DNA of 64,000 nt from an uncultured Steroidobacter sp. (lineage in GTDB: Bacteria > Pseudomonadota > Gammaproteobacteria > Steroidobacterales > Steroidobacteraceae). Made by a program: the position numbers and the translations under genes. How positions within the stretch are numbered: the first letter of the stretch is position 1; the number at the start of each line of letters is the position of its first letter. This document shows positions 45,359 to 55,502 of the stretch, in pieces. The stretch lies in the NCBI RefSeq assembly GCF_937958065.1, contig NZ_CALFXI010000033.1:62001-126000 (forward strand). Direction: 5' to 3'. The notes below the pieces were generated by a model. The model did no database searches. It saw only the letters and a list, made by a program, of their open reading frames with translations, and had not been told where the DNA came from.

Positions 45359-46276
45359 TCAGGCGCTGACCATCGCGGCAGCGGGCACGTAGGAAATCGG
45401 GCTGTCTTTCACGTTGTCGAAAGTCACCGGCTCCCACGCATTCGGCGTGTTGATCAGCTTGCGGACCAGCTGGTTGTTGAGCGCGTGCCCGGATTTGTGG
45501 CCGCTGAATTCGCCGATCAGGCTCTTGCCCAGCAGATACAGATCGCCGATCGCGTCGAGGATCTTGTGCTTGACGAACTCGTCCTCGTAACGCAGGCCGT
45601 CTTCGTTCAACACGCGGTACTCGTCCAGCACGATGGCGTTGTCCATGGTGCCGCCGAGCGCCAGGTTCTTCGAGCGCATGTATTCCAGGTCGCGCATGAA
45701 GCCGAAGGTGCGCGCCCGGCTGATCTCCTTCAAATAGGAGGTCGTGGAGAAGTCCATGGACGCGGTCTGGGAGCGCTTCTTGAACACCGGGTGGTTGAAC
45801 TCGATCTCCATGTTCACCTTGAAGCCGTGGTACGGCTCGAAGCGGGCCCACTTGTCGCCGTCGCGCACTTCCAGCGGCGCGAGGATGCGGACGAAACGTT
45901 TCGGCGCGGGCTGCTCTTCGATGCCCGCCGACTGCAGCAGGAACACGAACGGACCGGCGCTGCCGTCCATGATCGGCACCTCTTCGGCGGAGAGGTCCAC
46001 ATAGGCATTGTCCAGGCCGAGACCGGCAAATGCCGACAGCAGATGCTCCACTGTCGAGACCCGGACCTCGCCGTTGAACAGGGACGTGCCGAGCGTGGTA
46101 TCGCCGACGTTTTCGGCGAAGGCGCGCACGTCCACTGGCTCATTCAAATCGGTGCGACGGAACACAACGCCGGTATCCACCGGCGCCGGACGCAGCACCA
46201 TCAGCACTTTTTTACCGGAATGCAGGCCCACGCCGGTCGCGCGGATGGTGTTCTTGAGGGTTCGTTGTCGCAACAT
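45359..46276 (-). CDS. lpxC: UDP-3-O-acyl-N-acetylglucosamine deacetylase LpxC
   Basis: A 305-residue zinc deacetylase, the committed step of lipid A synthesis. Zinc ligands are His78 (STVEHLLSA), His237 and Asp241 (HKILDAIGD). The catalytic His264 lies in GHKSGHALNN. Length equals the E. coli enzyme (305). It follows ftsZ after 260 bases that contain a hairpin, so it may have its own promoter as in other gammaproteobacteria. Confidence 0.97.
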   Translation of the reverse strand: MLRQRTLKNTIRATGVGLHSGKKVLMVLRPAPVDTGVVFRRTDLNEPVDVRAFAENVGDTTLGTSLFNGEVRVSTVEHLLSAFAGLGLDNAYVDLSAEEVPIMDGSAGPFVFLLQSAGIEEQPAPKRFVRILAPLEVRDGDKWARFEPYHGFKVNMEIEFNHPVFKKRSQTASMDFSTTSYLKEISRARTFGFMRDLEYMRSKNLALGGTMDNAIVLDEYRVLNEDGLRYEDEFVKHKILDAIGDLYLLGKSLIGEFSGHKSGHALNNQLVRKLINTPNAWEPVTFDNVKDSPISYVPAAAMVSA

Positions 46277-46319
46277 GAGGGATTCCAGGCGGCGCAGACC
46301 CTAACACTGCCGGCAAGTG

Positions 46320-46344
46320 AACGGCAAGCCTCTGACTTGCCGTT
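46320..46344. terminator. 9-bp hairpin between ftsZ and lpxC
   Basis: Arms AACGGCAAG (46320-46328) and CTTGCCGTT (46336-46344) flank a seven-base loop. It sits about 45 bases before the lpxC ATG on the minus strand. It could terminate the ftsZ transcript or affect lpxC expression. Confidence 0.4.
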
Positions 46345-46536
46345 ACTTTTGCTGACATTGAAAAAGGACGTTCGCCGTTATGGATGAATCGACTTGCCAA
46401 CCGGCGGCGAAGTTCCAGCGGCACCATGCACGATCCCTATGTAGCCCATAGAGAGATGAGGCGCCGCCCGCCGCCGGCCACGGTTTCCCGAGGACTTCGG
46501 GACCCCGTCAGTCGTGTTTCATCGGTTCGTTGCGCC

Positions 46537-47721
46537 TCAATCCGCCTGCCGGCGCAGGAACGCCGGAATATCCAGCATCGACGTATCTTCAGCCGTGAGA
46601 CCGTCGCCCACCGCGCGACGAGCGGCACCTGCGTGCGGATCGCGCTGGTTACGGATGTAGGTCGGCACGTGCAGATCGTCGAGCGTGGGCACGCGGCCCC
46701 GGCCGCCAGGGATGGCGGTCATGCGACGCGTATCCTGGTGCTGTGGCTGCTGCATGTGAATGCCGGGGCGGCCGATGCCGGTGGCGACCACGGTGACGCG
46801 AATGGTTTCGCTCATTTCCGGATCGATCACGCAGCCCACGACCACGTTGGCATCCTCGGAGGCGTACTGCTTCACCGTATCGCCGACGATGCTGAACTCG
46901 CTGGTGCGCAGGTCCATGCCGGCGGTGACGTTGATCAGCAGGCCATGGGCGCCCTGCAGATTCACATCTTCCAGCAGCGGGCTGGAAACAGCGGCTTCGG
47001 CAGCTTCACGCGCGCGATTCTCGCCGCGAGCGATGCCGGTGCCCATCATCGCCATGCCGGTCTCGGCCATGACGGTGCGCACGTCGGCGAAGTCGACGTT
47101 GATCATGCCGGGACGCGTGATCAGCTCGGCAATGCCCTGCACCGCACCTTGCAGCACCTGGTTGGCCGACTTGAACGCATCGAGCAGCGTCACGTCGCCG
47201 CCCAGCACGGTCAGCAGCTTCTGGTTGGGAATGGTGATGAGCGAGTCGACATGCTTGCTCAGCTCGGCGATGCCGCGCTCGGCGGAGCCCGCACGCTTGC
47301 TGCCTTCCATCTCGAACGGCTTGGTGACGACCGCGACCGTGAGAATGCCCAGCTCCTTCGCGACCTGCGCCACGACCGGAGCCGCGCCCGTGCCGGTGCC
47401 ACCGCCCATGCCGGCGGTGATGAACAGCATGTCCGAGCCTTCGATCATTTCGATGATGCGGTCGCGATCTTCCATCGCGGCCTGCCGGCCCACTTCCGGA
47501 TCGGCGCCCGCGCCCAGGCCCTTGGTGATGTTGCAGCCGATCTGCAGACCGACTTTCACCTTGGAATGCTTCAACGCCTGCGCGTCGGTGTTGATGCAAA
47601 TGAAATCCACGCCTTCGATGCCGGCCTGGATCATGTGAGCGACCGCGTTACCGCCGCCGCCGCCTACGCCAATCACTTTGATGACGGCGCCTTGGTTTTC
47701 TGTATCAGCAAGTACAAACAT
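46537..47721 (-). CDS. ftsZ: Cell division protein FtsZ
   Basis: A 394-residue tubulin-like GTPase that forms the Z-ring. The GTP signature GGGTGTG is at 106-112 (GMGGGTGTGAAP). The C-terminal peptide DIPAFLRRQAD binds FtsA and ZipA. The ATG 47721 (MFVLADTENQ) follows AGGGGAC; a start five codons earlier is possible but unnecessary. A 136-base gap separates it from ftsA and may hold a promoter. Confidence 0.98.
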   Translation of the reverse strand: MFVLADTENQGAVIKVIGVGGGGGNAVAHMIQAGIEGVDFICINTDAQALKHSKVKVGLQIGCNITKGLGAGADPEVGRQAAMEDRDRIIEMIEGSDMLFITAGMGGGTGTGAAPVVAQVAKELGILTVAVVTKPFEMEGSKRAGSAERGIAELSKHVDSLITIPNQKLLTVLGGDVTLLDAFKSANQVLQGAVQGIAELITRPGMINVDFADVRTVMAETGMAMMGTGIARGENRAREAAEAAVSSPLLEDVNLQGAHGLLINVTAGMDLRTSEFSIVGDTVKQYASEDANVVVGCVIDPEMSETIRVTVVATGIGRPGIHMQQPQHQDTRRMTAIPGGRGRVPTLDDLHVPTYIRNQRDPHAGAARRAVGDGLTAEDTSMLDIPAFLRRQAD

Positions 47722-47857
47722 CGTTAGTCCCCTCAATGTCAGCGAGACAAAGCAAATTGCGACTCAACGCACGGCCGGTTCAGAGGTCCGCCGCACGCTC
47801 CACCTTCCCCAATCATCCCCTTGTTGTGGCCAGCTCCCTGGCGTCTCGTCTCAGTCA

Positions 47858-49099
47858 TCAGAAATTTCCTTGAAACCACGCTTTCATGCGCTCGAAGGTG
47901 CCGCGCACGTTGCCGCCCAGCGGCAACTCGCGACGCCCGCGCAGATAATTCTCCCGGCCGTACAGCAACAGGCCGACGCCGGTCGAATGAATCGGATTGC
48001 TCACCACGTCCACCAGTCCGGTGATGTGTTGCGGCACGCCGAGGCGCACCGGCATGTGAAACACTTCTTCGGCGAGCTCGACGGCGCCTTCCATCTTCGC
48101 GCTGCCGCCCGTAAGCACGACGCCCGCGGCGATCACTTCCTCGAAGCCGGAACGGCGCAGCTCTTCGCGCACCAGAGCAAACAATTCCTCGTAACGAGGC
48201 TCGACCACTTCGGCGAGCGTCTGTCTCGCCAGCCGCCGCGGCGGACGATCGCCCACGCTCGGCACTTCGATGGTCTCGTCCGAGTTCGCGAGCTGCGACA
48301 ACGCGCACGCGAACTTCATCTTGATCTCCTCGGCATACTGCGTCGGCGTGCGCAGGCTGACTGCGATGTCGTTCGTCACCTGGTCGCCCGCGATCGGCAG
48401 CACGGCCGTGTGACGGATCGCACCGCCCGAGAACACCGCGAGATCGGTCGTGCCGCCACCGATATCGACCAGACACACGCCAAGTTCCTTTTCATCGTCG
48501 GCCAGCACCGAGTACGCCGAGGCGAGTTGCTCGAGCACGATGTCTTCGACCGACAGCCCGCAGCGCTGCACGCACTTCACGATGTTCTGTGCCGCGCTGT
48601 CCGCGCCCGTGACGATGTGAACTTTCGCTTCCAGCCGCACGCCCGACATGCCGATCGGCTCGCGAATGCCTTCCTGGCTGTCGATCAGGAATTCCTGCGG
48701 CAGGATGTGCAGGATCTTCTGGTCGGCCGGGATCGCGACGGCGCGCGCCGCGTCGATCACGCGATCGACGTCCTCGGAGGTCACCTCCTTGTTCCGGATC
48801 GCGACGATGCCGTGCGAGTTCAGGCTGCGCACATGGCTGCCGGCGATGCCGGCGTACACCGAATGAATTTCGCAGCCGGCCATCAGCTCGGCTTCCTCCA
48901 CCGCGCGCTGAATCGATTGCACCGTCGATTCGATGTTCACGACGACGCCCCGCTTCAGTCCACGCGACGGATGCGAGCCCAGGCCGACCACTTCGATGCG
49001 GCCTTCGTGATTGACCTCGCCGACGATGGCGACCACCTTGGAGGTGCCGATGTCGAGTCCGACGATCAGATTGCGGTCATTCTTCCTAGCCATCGGCAC
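47858..49099 (-). CDS. ftsA: Cell division protein FtsA
   Basis: A 413-residue actin-like ATPase that anchors FtsZ to the membrane. It begins RNLIVGLDIGTSKVVAIVGE, has VDIGGGTTDLAVFSGG and ends with the amphipathic helix ERMKAWFQGNF. The GTG at 49099 has GAGGA five bases upstream; ATG 49093, two codons in, is an equal candidate. It overlaps the end of ftsQ by 14 bases. Confidence 0.97.
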   Translation of the reverse strand: MPMARKNDRNLIVGLDIGTSKVVAIVGEVNHEGRIEVVGLGSHPSRGLKRGVVVNIESTVQSIQRAVEEAELMAGCEIHSVYAGIAGSHVRSLNSHGIVAIRNKEVTSEDVDRVIDAARAVAIPADQKILHILPQEFLIDSQEGIREPIGMSGVRLEAKVHIVTGADSAAQNIVKCVQRCGLSVEDIVLEQLASAYSVLADDEKELGVCLVDIGGGTTDLAVFSGGAIRHTAVLPIAGDQVTNDIAVSLRTPTQYAEEIKMKFACALSQLANSDETIEVPSVGDRPPRRLARQTLAEVVEPRYEELFALVREELRRSGFEEVIAAGVVLTGGSAKMEGAVELAEEVFHMPVRLGVPQHITGLVDVVSNPIHSTGVGLLLYGRENYLRGRRELPLGGNVRGTFERMKAWFQGNF

Positions 49100-49907
49100 G
49101 AGAGTCCTCGGCGTCGCGCGCGACGCGGGTAGGAGCGTTCCAGCCGACCGAGAAGCCGTTGCTGTAACGCAGATCTACATAACTAACTTCCGCTGCCCGA
49201 GCCGCCACGACCGGGCTCGCCACAGCGATGAACCTTTCCAGGCGGGCCGGCACGTCCTGGCGACCGAGCCGCACGATCACGCCATTGCCAAGCGTCAGCT
49301 GCCAGGCGCCGCGGGCGTCCAGCTCGACTTTGCTCAGGCGCATGCCCACACCCAGCAAGCGGGGATACGTTTCCAGATACAGCTTCGCGACCTGCGCTTC
49401 GGTGCCGGGCGGGCCCACCAGCTGCGGCAGCTCTTGTGGAATGTGTCGCGAGTCTTTCAGGAACAATTCGCCGCGCGTATTCATCAAGCCCGACTCGCCC
49501 CAACGCGCCGCTGCGACGTGCTCGGTGATGAACACACGCACACTGTTCGGCCACTTGCGCTCGACCCGCGCGCGATCCACCCAGGGGATGGTTTCCAACG
49601 CGGCGCGCAGCGCGTCCAGATCCACGGACAGAAATCCAGAGCCACGAAACGGCGCGACCACTTCTTCGATCTGCACCGGCGCGACGCGCTGAAATTGCCC
49701 GCCGACCTCCACCTTGCCAATCGGTCGATCGAACGACACCGCGAGGCCCCAGACCATCACTGCGACACCGCTCAGCAACGCAATCACGCCGAGCGCTGGA
49801 CGCAAGCCGCCATTGGTCAGCCACGTGACCATGGGCTGCAGCCGGCCGAGCAGGTCGAGCTGCTCACCCGGCGCTTTGCGACGATTGCGCTTGCGTGTGC
49901 CCATCAT
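49086..49907 (-). CDS. ftsQ: Cell division protein FtsQ
   Basis: A 273-residue bitopic divisome protein. A basic N-terminus (GTRKRNRRK) precedes a membrane helix at about residues 38-55. The POTRA-like domain follows (FQRVAPVQIEEVVAPFRGSG ... IPWVDRARVERKWPNSVRV). It recruits FtsB and FtsL. The start overlaps the ddl stop by four bases; ATG is repeated (49907, 49904), the first being used. Confidence 0.95.
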   Translation of the reverse strand: MMGTRKRNRRKAPGEQLDLLGRLQPMVTWLTNGGLRPALGVIALLSGVAVMVWGLAVSFDRPIGKVEVGGQFQRVAPVQIEEVVAPFRGSGFLSVDLDALRAALETIPWVDRARVERKWPNSVRVFITEHVAAARWGESGLMNTRGELFLKDSRHIPQELPQLVGPPGTEAQVAKLYLETYPRLLGVGMRLSKVELDARGAWQLTLGNGVIVRLGRQDVPARLERFIAVASPVVAARAAEVSYVDLRYSNGFSVGWNAPTRVARDAEDSRADG

Positions 49908-50896
49908 GAACGGGGCGCTCCTTGTCTATTTGCGCCGTCGCGCGGCAGACTCGTTTCCAGCACACGCCACACCAGCTCATCGAAGTCCATGCCGAACGCC
50001 TTCGCGGCCTTCGGCACGAGCGAATGACTGGTCATGCCAGGTGCCGTGTTCACTTCTAATAAGTAGAGCTTGCCGCTGGCACGATCGCGCATCACGTCGA
50101 CGCGCCCCCAGCCATAACAGCCGGCGGTGCGGAACGCTTCCAGCGCGAGCGCACGAATCTCGTCTTCGGCGGCGCCTTGCAGACCGGGACAGATGTACTG
50201 CGTGTCCTCGGCTTTGTACTTGGCGTGATAGTCGTAGTACTCGCCCGCCGGCACGATGCGGATGCTGGGCAGTGCCACGTCGCCGAGAATGCCGACCGTC
50301 AGCTCATCGCCCACGATCAACTGCTCCATCAGCATTTCGCCTTGATAGCGAGCGGCCAGATCCACCGCCTGCTGCAAGTCCGCTTCTTTGAAGACGCGGC
50401 TCACGCCGACGCTGGAGCCTTCGCACGCGGGCTTCACGATCACCGGCAAGCCGAGCTCGCGTGCGGCCTTGGCCACGTCGTCGTTGCGAGACAAGCGTGC
50501 ATAGCGCGGAGTCGGCAAACCCAGCGACAGCCACACCTGCTTGGTGCGGATCTTGTCCATCGACAGCGCCGAGCCCAGGACGTCGGAGCCGGTGTACGGA
50601 ATGCCGAAGGCTTCGAGCAGACCTTGCAGAATGCCGTCTTCGCCGCCGCCCGCATGACCGTGCAGGATGTTGAACACGCGCTCGCAACGCTTGTTCACCA
50701 GCTCATCGAGCAGCGCGGCGATGCCATCGACTTTGTATGCGTCGACGCCCTGACGCTTGAGCGCCTCCAGACAATTGCTGCCGCTGTCCAGCGACACTTC
50801 ACGTTCGCTCGAGGTGCCGCCCATCAGCACCGCGACGCGGCCGAATTCCCTGGCATCGCCGATGCGCTTCGGTCCGATCTTGTTTGCTTCAGCCAT
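49904..50896 (-). CDS. ddl: D-alanine-D-alanine ligase
   Basis: A 330-residue ATP-grasp enzyme making D-Ala-D-Ala for MurF. N-terminal VAVLMGGTSSEREVSLDSG and GHAGGGEDG are present. PVIVKPACEGSSVGVSRV, YLLEVNTAPGMTSHSLVPKAA provide ATP and metal ligands. It overlaps murB by eight bases. Confidence 0.97.
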   Translation of the reverse strand: MAEANKIGPKRIGDAREFGRVAVLMGGTSSEREVSLDSGSNCLEALKRQGVDAYKVDGIAALLDELVNKRCERVFNILHGHAGGGEDGILQGLLEAFGIPYTGSDVLGSALSMDKIRTKQVWLSLGLPTPRYARLSRNDDVAKAARELGLPVIVKPACEGSSVGVSRVFKEADLQQAVDLAARYQGEMLMEQLIVGDELTVGILGDVALPSIRIVPAGEYYDYHAKYKAEDTQYICPGLQGAAEDEIRALALEAFRTAGCYGWGRVDVMRDRASGKLYLLEVNTAPGMTSHSLVPKAAKAFGMDFDELVWRVLETSLPRDGANRQGAPRS

Positions 50897-51794
50897 GACT
50901 CACAACCTCGCCCACGATGCGCACCTCAGTGTTGAGTCGCACACCCTGTTTTTGTTCCACCGTTTGCTGCACGTGACGAATCAATTGTTCGATATCGGCT
51001 GCCGTCGCCGTGCCGTCGTTGACGATGAAATTCGCGTGCATCTCCGACACGCGCGCGCCACCCATGCGAAAGCCTTTCAGTCCGCACGCTTCGATCAAGC
51101 GCGCGGCGTGATCGCCCGGCGGATTGGTGAACACCGAGCCGCACGACCACTCTTGAATGGGCTGCGTCGCCTTGCGCTTCGCGAGCAGCTGACGAATGTC
51201 GTCGTTGCTCACCCCCGGACGCAGCTCGAAACGCAGCAGTGCGCCGAGAAACCATTCGTCGCTCGGGCCCGACACGTGCCGATAACCGACGGTGTAATCC
51301 GATGCCGGTCGCTCATGACGCACGCCATTGCGATCGATGGTTGCGACCGCCACCACATGCCGCCAGGTTTCGCCGCCGAACGCGCCCGCATTCATAGCCA
51401 AAGCGCCGCCGAGCGTGCCGGGAATGCCGGCGAAGAATTCCGCCGGGCCCAGGCCCCACTTGATGCATTGTTTGGCGAGCTTCGCGCACGCAACGCCGCT
51501 GCCACACCACACCTCGTTCTCGGCGCGACGTTCGAGCTCGTCGAAGATGCCGTGCGTCTCGATCACCGCGCCGCGCACGCCACCGTCGCGAACCAGCAAG
51601 TTGCTGCCCAAACCGATCCACATCACCGGCGTGCCGGGCTGCAGCCCTTGCAGGAAGCCGGACACATCGGTCGCGTCGAGCGGCGAAAAGAACAGATCCG
51701 CCGGCCCGCCCACGTGCCACGACGTGTGCTTCGACATCGGCTCGTTGCGCTTCACGCGCGCTTCGAAGTCGGGCGGCAGCGACAACGCGTTCAC
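50889..51794 (-). CDS. murB: UDP-N-acetylenolpyruvoylglucosamine reductase MurB
   Basis: A 301-residue FAD enzyme that reduces the enolpyruvyl group to form UDP-MurNAc. FAD-domain motifs are TSWHVGGPADLFF near the N-terminus and GLGSNLLVRDGGVRG. SCGSVFTNPPGDHAARLIEACG follows in the C-terminal part. The start overlaps murC (ATGA). Confidence 0.96.
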   Translation of the reverse strand: MNALSLPPDFEARVKRNEPMSKHTSWHVGGPADLFFSPLDATDVSGFLQGLQPGTPVMWIGLGSNLLVRDGGVRGAVIETHGIFDELERRAENEVWCGSGVACAKLAKQCIKWGLGPAEFFAGIPGTLGGALAMNAGAFGGETWRHVVAVATIDRNGVRHERPASDYTVGYRHVSGPSDEWFLGALLRFELRPGVSNDDIRQLLAKRKATQPIQEWSCGSVFTNPPGDHAARLIEACGLKGFRMGGARVSEMHANFIVNDGTATAADIEQLIRHVQQTVEQKQGVRLNTEVRIVGEVVSHG

Positions 51795-53218
51795 GGTTGT
51801 CTCCGCTCGGCCGACAAAGTGGTCAACGCAGCCGGCAGCTCGGGCGCCAGGCTGCCGATGCTGCCGGCACCCATCGTCACGATCACATCGCCATCGCGAG
51901 CGATCTGGATCAACGCGCGCGGCAACTCATCGATTTTCTCGACGTACACCGGTTCGACACGACCGTGCGAGCGCACGGCACGGCAGATCGCCTTGCCATC
52001 CGCGCCTGCAATCGGCGTTTCACCGGCGGCATACACTTCAGTGACGATGAGCGCATCGGCATTGGCCGAGAGCACGCGAGCGAAGTCATCGAGCAGATCG
52101 CGCGTGCGGGTGTAACGATGCGGCTGGAACGCCAGCAGGATGCGACGGTTCGGCCAGCCCTGACGGATCGCTTCGAGCGTGGCCGCGAGCTCGGTCGGGT
52201 GATGACCGTAGTCGTCGATGATGGTGACCTTGCCCGCCGATGTTTGCACATCGCCGTACTGCTGCAAGCGGCGATCGACGCCGTGGAACGACGCCAGCGC
52301 GGCTTGGATGGCCGCGTCGCTCACTTCCAGCTCGGTCGCGACCGCAATCGCCGCCAGGGAGTTGAGGACATTGTGCCGTCCGGGCAGATTGAGCTGCACC
52401 GACAGCTTCTGCGCCGAGCCACGACGCTCCACTTCGAAGCGCGTCTGCACGCCCTCGCGCTGGATGTTCACCGCGCGCAGGTCGGCGTCGCTGTCGATGC
52501 CATAAGTCACGAACGGGCGATTGATCCGCGGCAACAGGCTCTTCGCGACCGGATCGTCGGCACACACGACCGCCAGGCCGTAGAACGGCAGGTTGTGCAG
52601 GAAGTCGATGAAGCTTTGCTTCAGCCGCTCGAAGTCGCCTTCGTGCGTGCCGAGGTGATCGTTATCCACGTTGGTGACGATCGAGATCATCGGCTGCAGG
52701 TGCATGAACGACGCGTCGCTCTCGTCGGCCTCGGCGACCAGGAACTTGCCGGCACCCAGGCGGGCATTGCTGTCGGCGCTCTTCAAGCGACCGCCGATGA
52801 CGAACGTCGGATCGAGACCACCCTCGGCGAGAATGGATGCGACCATGCTGGTGGTCGTGGTCTTGCCGTGCGTGCCGGCGACCGCGATGGAATAGCGGAA
52901 GCGCATGAGCTCGCCGAGCATCACCGCACGCTGCACGATGGGCAGGCGGCGCGACTTCGCTTCGACGACCTCGGGATTGTCCGCCGCAACGGCAGTGGAA
53001 ACGACCAGCACGTCCGCCTTGCCCACGTTCTCCGCGCTGTGACCGAACTTGATCCGCGCACCGAGCTTCGCAAGCCGCTGCGTGACGCCGTTCGGCTTCA
53101 GGTCGCTGCCCTGAACGTGATAGCCAAGATTCAGCAGCACCTCGGCGATACCGCCCATGCCGCTGCCGCCAATGCCGACGAAATGAATGTTGTGAATGCG
53201 GCGCATGCGATCTTTCAT
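51791..53218 (-). CDS. murC: UDP-N-acetylmuramate-L-alanine ligase MurC
   Basis: A 475-residue Mur ligase adding L-Ala to UDP-MurNAc. FVGIGGSGMGGIAEVLLN is the N-terminal nucleotide motif; the ATP loop AGTHGKTTTTSM and the ligase motif DDYGHHPTELAATL follow. The ATG at 53218 gives the four-base ATGA overlap with murG; the frame is open a further nine codons upstream inside murG. Confidence 0.97.
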   Translation of the reverse strand: MKDRMRRIHNIHFVGIGGSGMGGIAEVLLNLGYHVQGSDLKPNGVTQRLAKLGARIKFGHSAENVGKADVLVVSTAVAADNPEVVEAKSRRLPIVQRAVMLGELMRFRYSIAVAGTHGKTTTTSMVASILAEGGLDPTFVIGGRLKSADSNARLGAGKFLVAEADESDASFMHLQPMISIVTNVDNDHLGTHEGDFERLKQSFIDFLHNLPFYGLAVVCADDPVAKSLLPRINRPFVTYGIDSDADLRAVNIQREGVQTRFEVERRGSAQKLSVQLNLPGRHNVLNSLAAIAVATELEVSDAAIQAALASFHGVDRRLQQYGDVQTSAGKVTIIDDYGHHPTELAATLEAIRQGWPNRRILLAFQPHRYTRTRDLLDDFARVLSANADALIVTEVYAAGETPIAGADGKAICRAVRSHGRVEPVYVEKIDELPRALIQIARDGDVIVTMGAGSIGSLAPELPAALTTLSAERRQP

Positions 53219-54303
53219 GCGGCACCTCCCGCGGCGGCCACGCATGCGTCGGCCAGACGCACGTCAGCATCGGTGATCGCAACCGAGCGGGCGCGCATCG
53301 CCATCGCTTGCAGTTGCTCCCGTCCACCGCTCAGCAATTTGTTGAGCTCCTGCGCGAGCCGCTCCGGCGTCAGATCGCGCTCGGCGATCGAAATGCCGGC
53401 CTGGGCATCGACCAGGAAGTTCGCGTTGAGTGTTTGATGATCATCGACCGCCGCGGCGAACGGCACGAAGATGGCGGGCAATCCCGCGGCTGCCAGCTCG
53501 GACACCGTCATCGCGCCCGAACGGCACACGACCACGTCAGCCCAGCTATACGCTTCGGCCATATCCGTGATGAAAGCGCGTACATCGGCCTGCACGCCGT
53601 GCTTCTCATATGTCTCGCGCACAACCGGCAAGTGACGCTCGCCCGCCTGATGGAGCACCACGGGGCGAGACGCAGCATCGATTGTGGCGAGCGCCGCCGG
53701 CACCGTCGCATTGAGCTTCATCGCACCCTGGCTGCCGCCGATGATGAGCAACCGGATCGGACCGGTGCGCTCGGAGTAACGCTCGGAGGGCGAAGCAATT
53801 GCAGCGATCTCACGTCGCACCGGATTGCCCACCTGCTCGGCATGCGTTCCCGACGGGAAGCTCTTCGGGAATGCTTCGAGCACGCGACGCGCCAGCTTCG
53901 CCAGCATTCGATTCGTCATGCCCGCGACGGCGTTCTGTTCGTGAATGACCAATGGGCGGCGCGTGAGCCACGCGGCAACCCCGCCCGGGCCCGCGACGAA
54001 GCCACCGCAACCGAGCACTACGACGGGCTTGCGCTTGCGGATGACTTGCAGGCTCTGCCAGATCGACTGGGCCACTTTGAACGGCGCGAGCAACAGCGTC
54101 GCCGCCCCCTTGCCACGCAGACCGCTCATCGATATCCATTCGATCTCGATCTGCGCCGGCGGCACCAGCTTCGCTTCCAACCCTTTTCTCGTGCCCAGCC
54201 ACACCGGCTCGAAACCACGCTCGCGCAATACACGAGCAGCCGCCAGCGCCGGAAACACGTGTCCGCCCGTTCCGCCGGCCATGATCAGCACCGTGCGCTT
54301 CAT
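53215..54303 (-). CDS. murG: Lipid II synthase MurG
   Basis: A 362-residue GT-B glycosyltransferase that adds GlcNAc to lipid I at the inner membrane. MAGGTGGHVFPALAAARVL is the N-terminal glycine-rich loop, and GGSQGAMKLN and VVCRSGAMTVSELAAAGLPAI are the UDP-GlcNAc motifs. It overlaps ftsW and murC by four bases each. Confidence 0.97.
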   Translation of the reverse strand: MKRTVLIMAGGTGGHVFPALAAARVLRERGFEPVWLGTRKGLEAKLVPPAQIEIEWISMSGLRGKGAATLLLAPFKVAQSIWQSLQVIRKRKPVVVLGCGGFVAGPGGVAAWLTRRPLVIHEQNAVAGMTNRMLAKLARRVLEAFPKSFPSGTHAEQVGNPVRREIAAIASPSERYSERTGPIRLLIIGGSQGAMKLNATVPAALATIDAASRPVVLHQAGERHLPVVRETYEKHGVQADVRAFITDMAEAYSWADVVVCRSGAMTVSELAAAGLPAIFVPFAAAVDDHQTLNANFLVDAQAGISIAERDLTPERLAQELNKLLSGGREQLQAMAMRARSVAITDADVRLADACVAAAGGAA

Positions 54304-55502
54304 TCCTCACTCTCCACTCGCTCGCGGCGAGGAGAACGCGACACGGCGAGGCGACCCGAAGTCTGAGCCTCGTGATGAATGCGCATGAGCAAACCCAGCC
54401 AGCCGAGCGTGACCATCACGCTCGAGCCGCCGTAGGACATGAGCGGCAAGGTCAGACCCTTGGTCGGCAGGATGCCCATGTTCACGCCGACGTTGATGAA
54501 GGTCTGCAACGCCAGCCAGATGCCGAACGCCGCCGCGCAGTAGGCTTGAAACGCGAGCCCTGCCTCGGCCGCGAGGCGCGAGATATAAAAGCTGCGCCAC
54601 ACCAGCAGAATGAACAGCGCCAGCGTGACGATCACTCCGGCGAGACCCAGTTCCTCGGCGAGCACGGCGAACACAAAGTCGGTGTGCGCCTCTGGCAGAT
54701 AGAACAGCTTCTGCACGCTCGATCCGAGACCGACGCCGAACAGCTCGCCGCGACCGATCGCGATCAGCGACTGGGTCAGCTGGAAACCGGAGTTGAAGGG
54801 ATCGGCCCAAGGATCCAGGAACGCAGTCAGACGCTTCAGTCGATAGGCCGAAGTCACCGCAATCAACGCCATGCCCGCGGCGGCGATCGCCACCAGTGCC
54901 AGGAAGTGACGCAGCTTCACGCCGGCGAGGAACAGCACACCCAGACCCGTGGCCATCAGCACGGTCGCCGCACCGAAGTCGGGCTCCAACAGCAGCAGTG
55001 CCGCCGCGCCCATCAGCACGCCCAGCGGCTTGAGGAAGCCTTTCAGCTCTTCCTTCAACTCGCCCTGCCGCCGCACCACGTAGCTGCACAGATATATGAG
55101 CAGCAGCACGCGCGTCAGCTCGGACGCCTGGAAGTTCATGACGCCGGCACGCAGCCAGCGGCGGCTGCCGTTCACTTCGTGGCCGATGCCCGGAATCAAC
55201 ACCGCCAGCAGCAGGACGAAGGCGACCAGCAGCAAGGGCATGGCCAGCTTTTCCCAGACCTGGGTGGGAATGCTGATCATGATCAGCGCGCCCAGTACGC
55301 CAAAGCCCACGCCATACAGCTGCCGGATCAGGAAGTACAACGGCTCCTGCTGTTGCTTATCGGCGATGCTGATGGACGCGGACGTCATCATCACCAGCCC
55401 GAGCAGCAGGATGCCGCTGACAGCCATCAGCAGCACTGAATCGAACGCGAACCGTCGCGGCCGACCGTTGCTTCGAGCAAATGTGAGAGTTGCCGCGCTC
55501 AT
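54300..55502 (-). CDS. ftsW: SEDS peptidoglycan polymerase FtsW
   Basis: A 400-residue, about ten-helix protein. It polymerises septal peptidoglycan with FtsI. RRWLRAGVMNFQASELTRV and LGLGSSVQKLFYLPEAHTDF are the SEDS signatures, the latter containing the catalytic-loop Asp. The ATG 55502 (MSAATLTFAR) overlaps the murD stop; an upstream ATG at 55580 would lie inside murD. Confidence 0.97.
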   Translation of the reverse strand: MSAATLTFARSNGRPRRFAFDSVLLMAVSGILLLGLVMMTSASISIADKQQQEPLYFLIRQLYGVGFGVLGALIMISIPTQVWEKLAMPLLLVAFVLLLAVLIPGIGHEVNGSRRWLRAGVMNFQASELTRVLLLIYLCSYVVRRQGELKEELKGFLKPLGVLMGAAALLLLEPDFGAATVLMATGLGVLFLAGVKLRHFLALVAIAAAGMALIAVTSAYRLKRLTAFLDPWADPFNSGFQLTQSLIAIGRGELFGVGLGSSVQKLFYLPEAHTDFVFAVLAEELGLAGVIVTLALFILLVWRSFYISRLAAEAGLAFQAYCAAAFGIWLALQTFINVGVNMGILPTKGLTLPLMSYGGSSVMVTLGWLGLLMRIHHEAQTSGRLAVSRSPRRERVESEE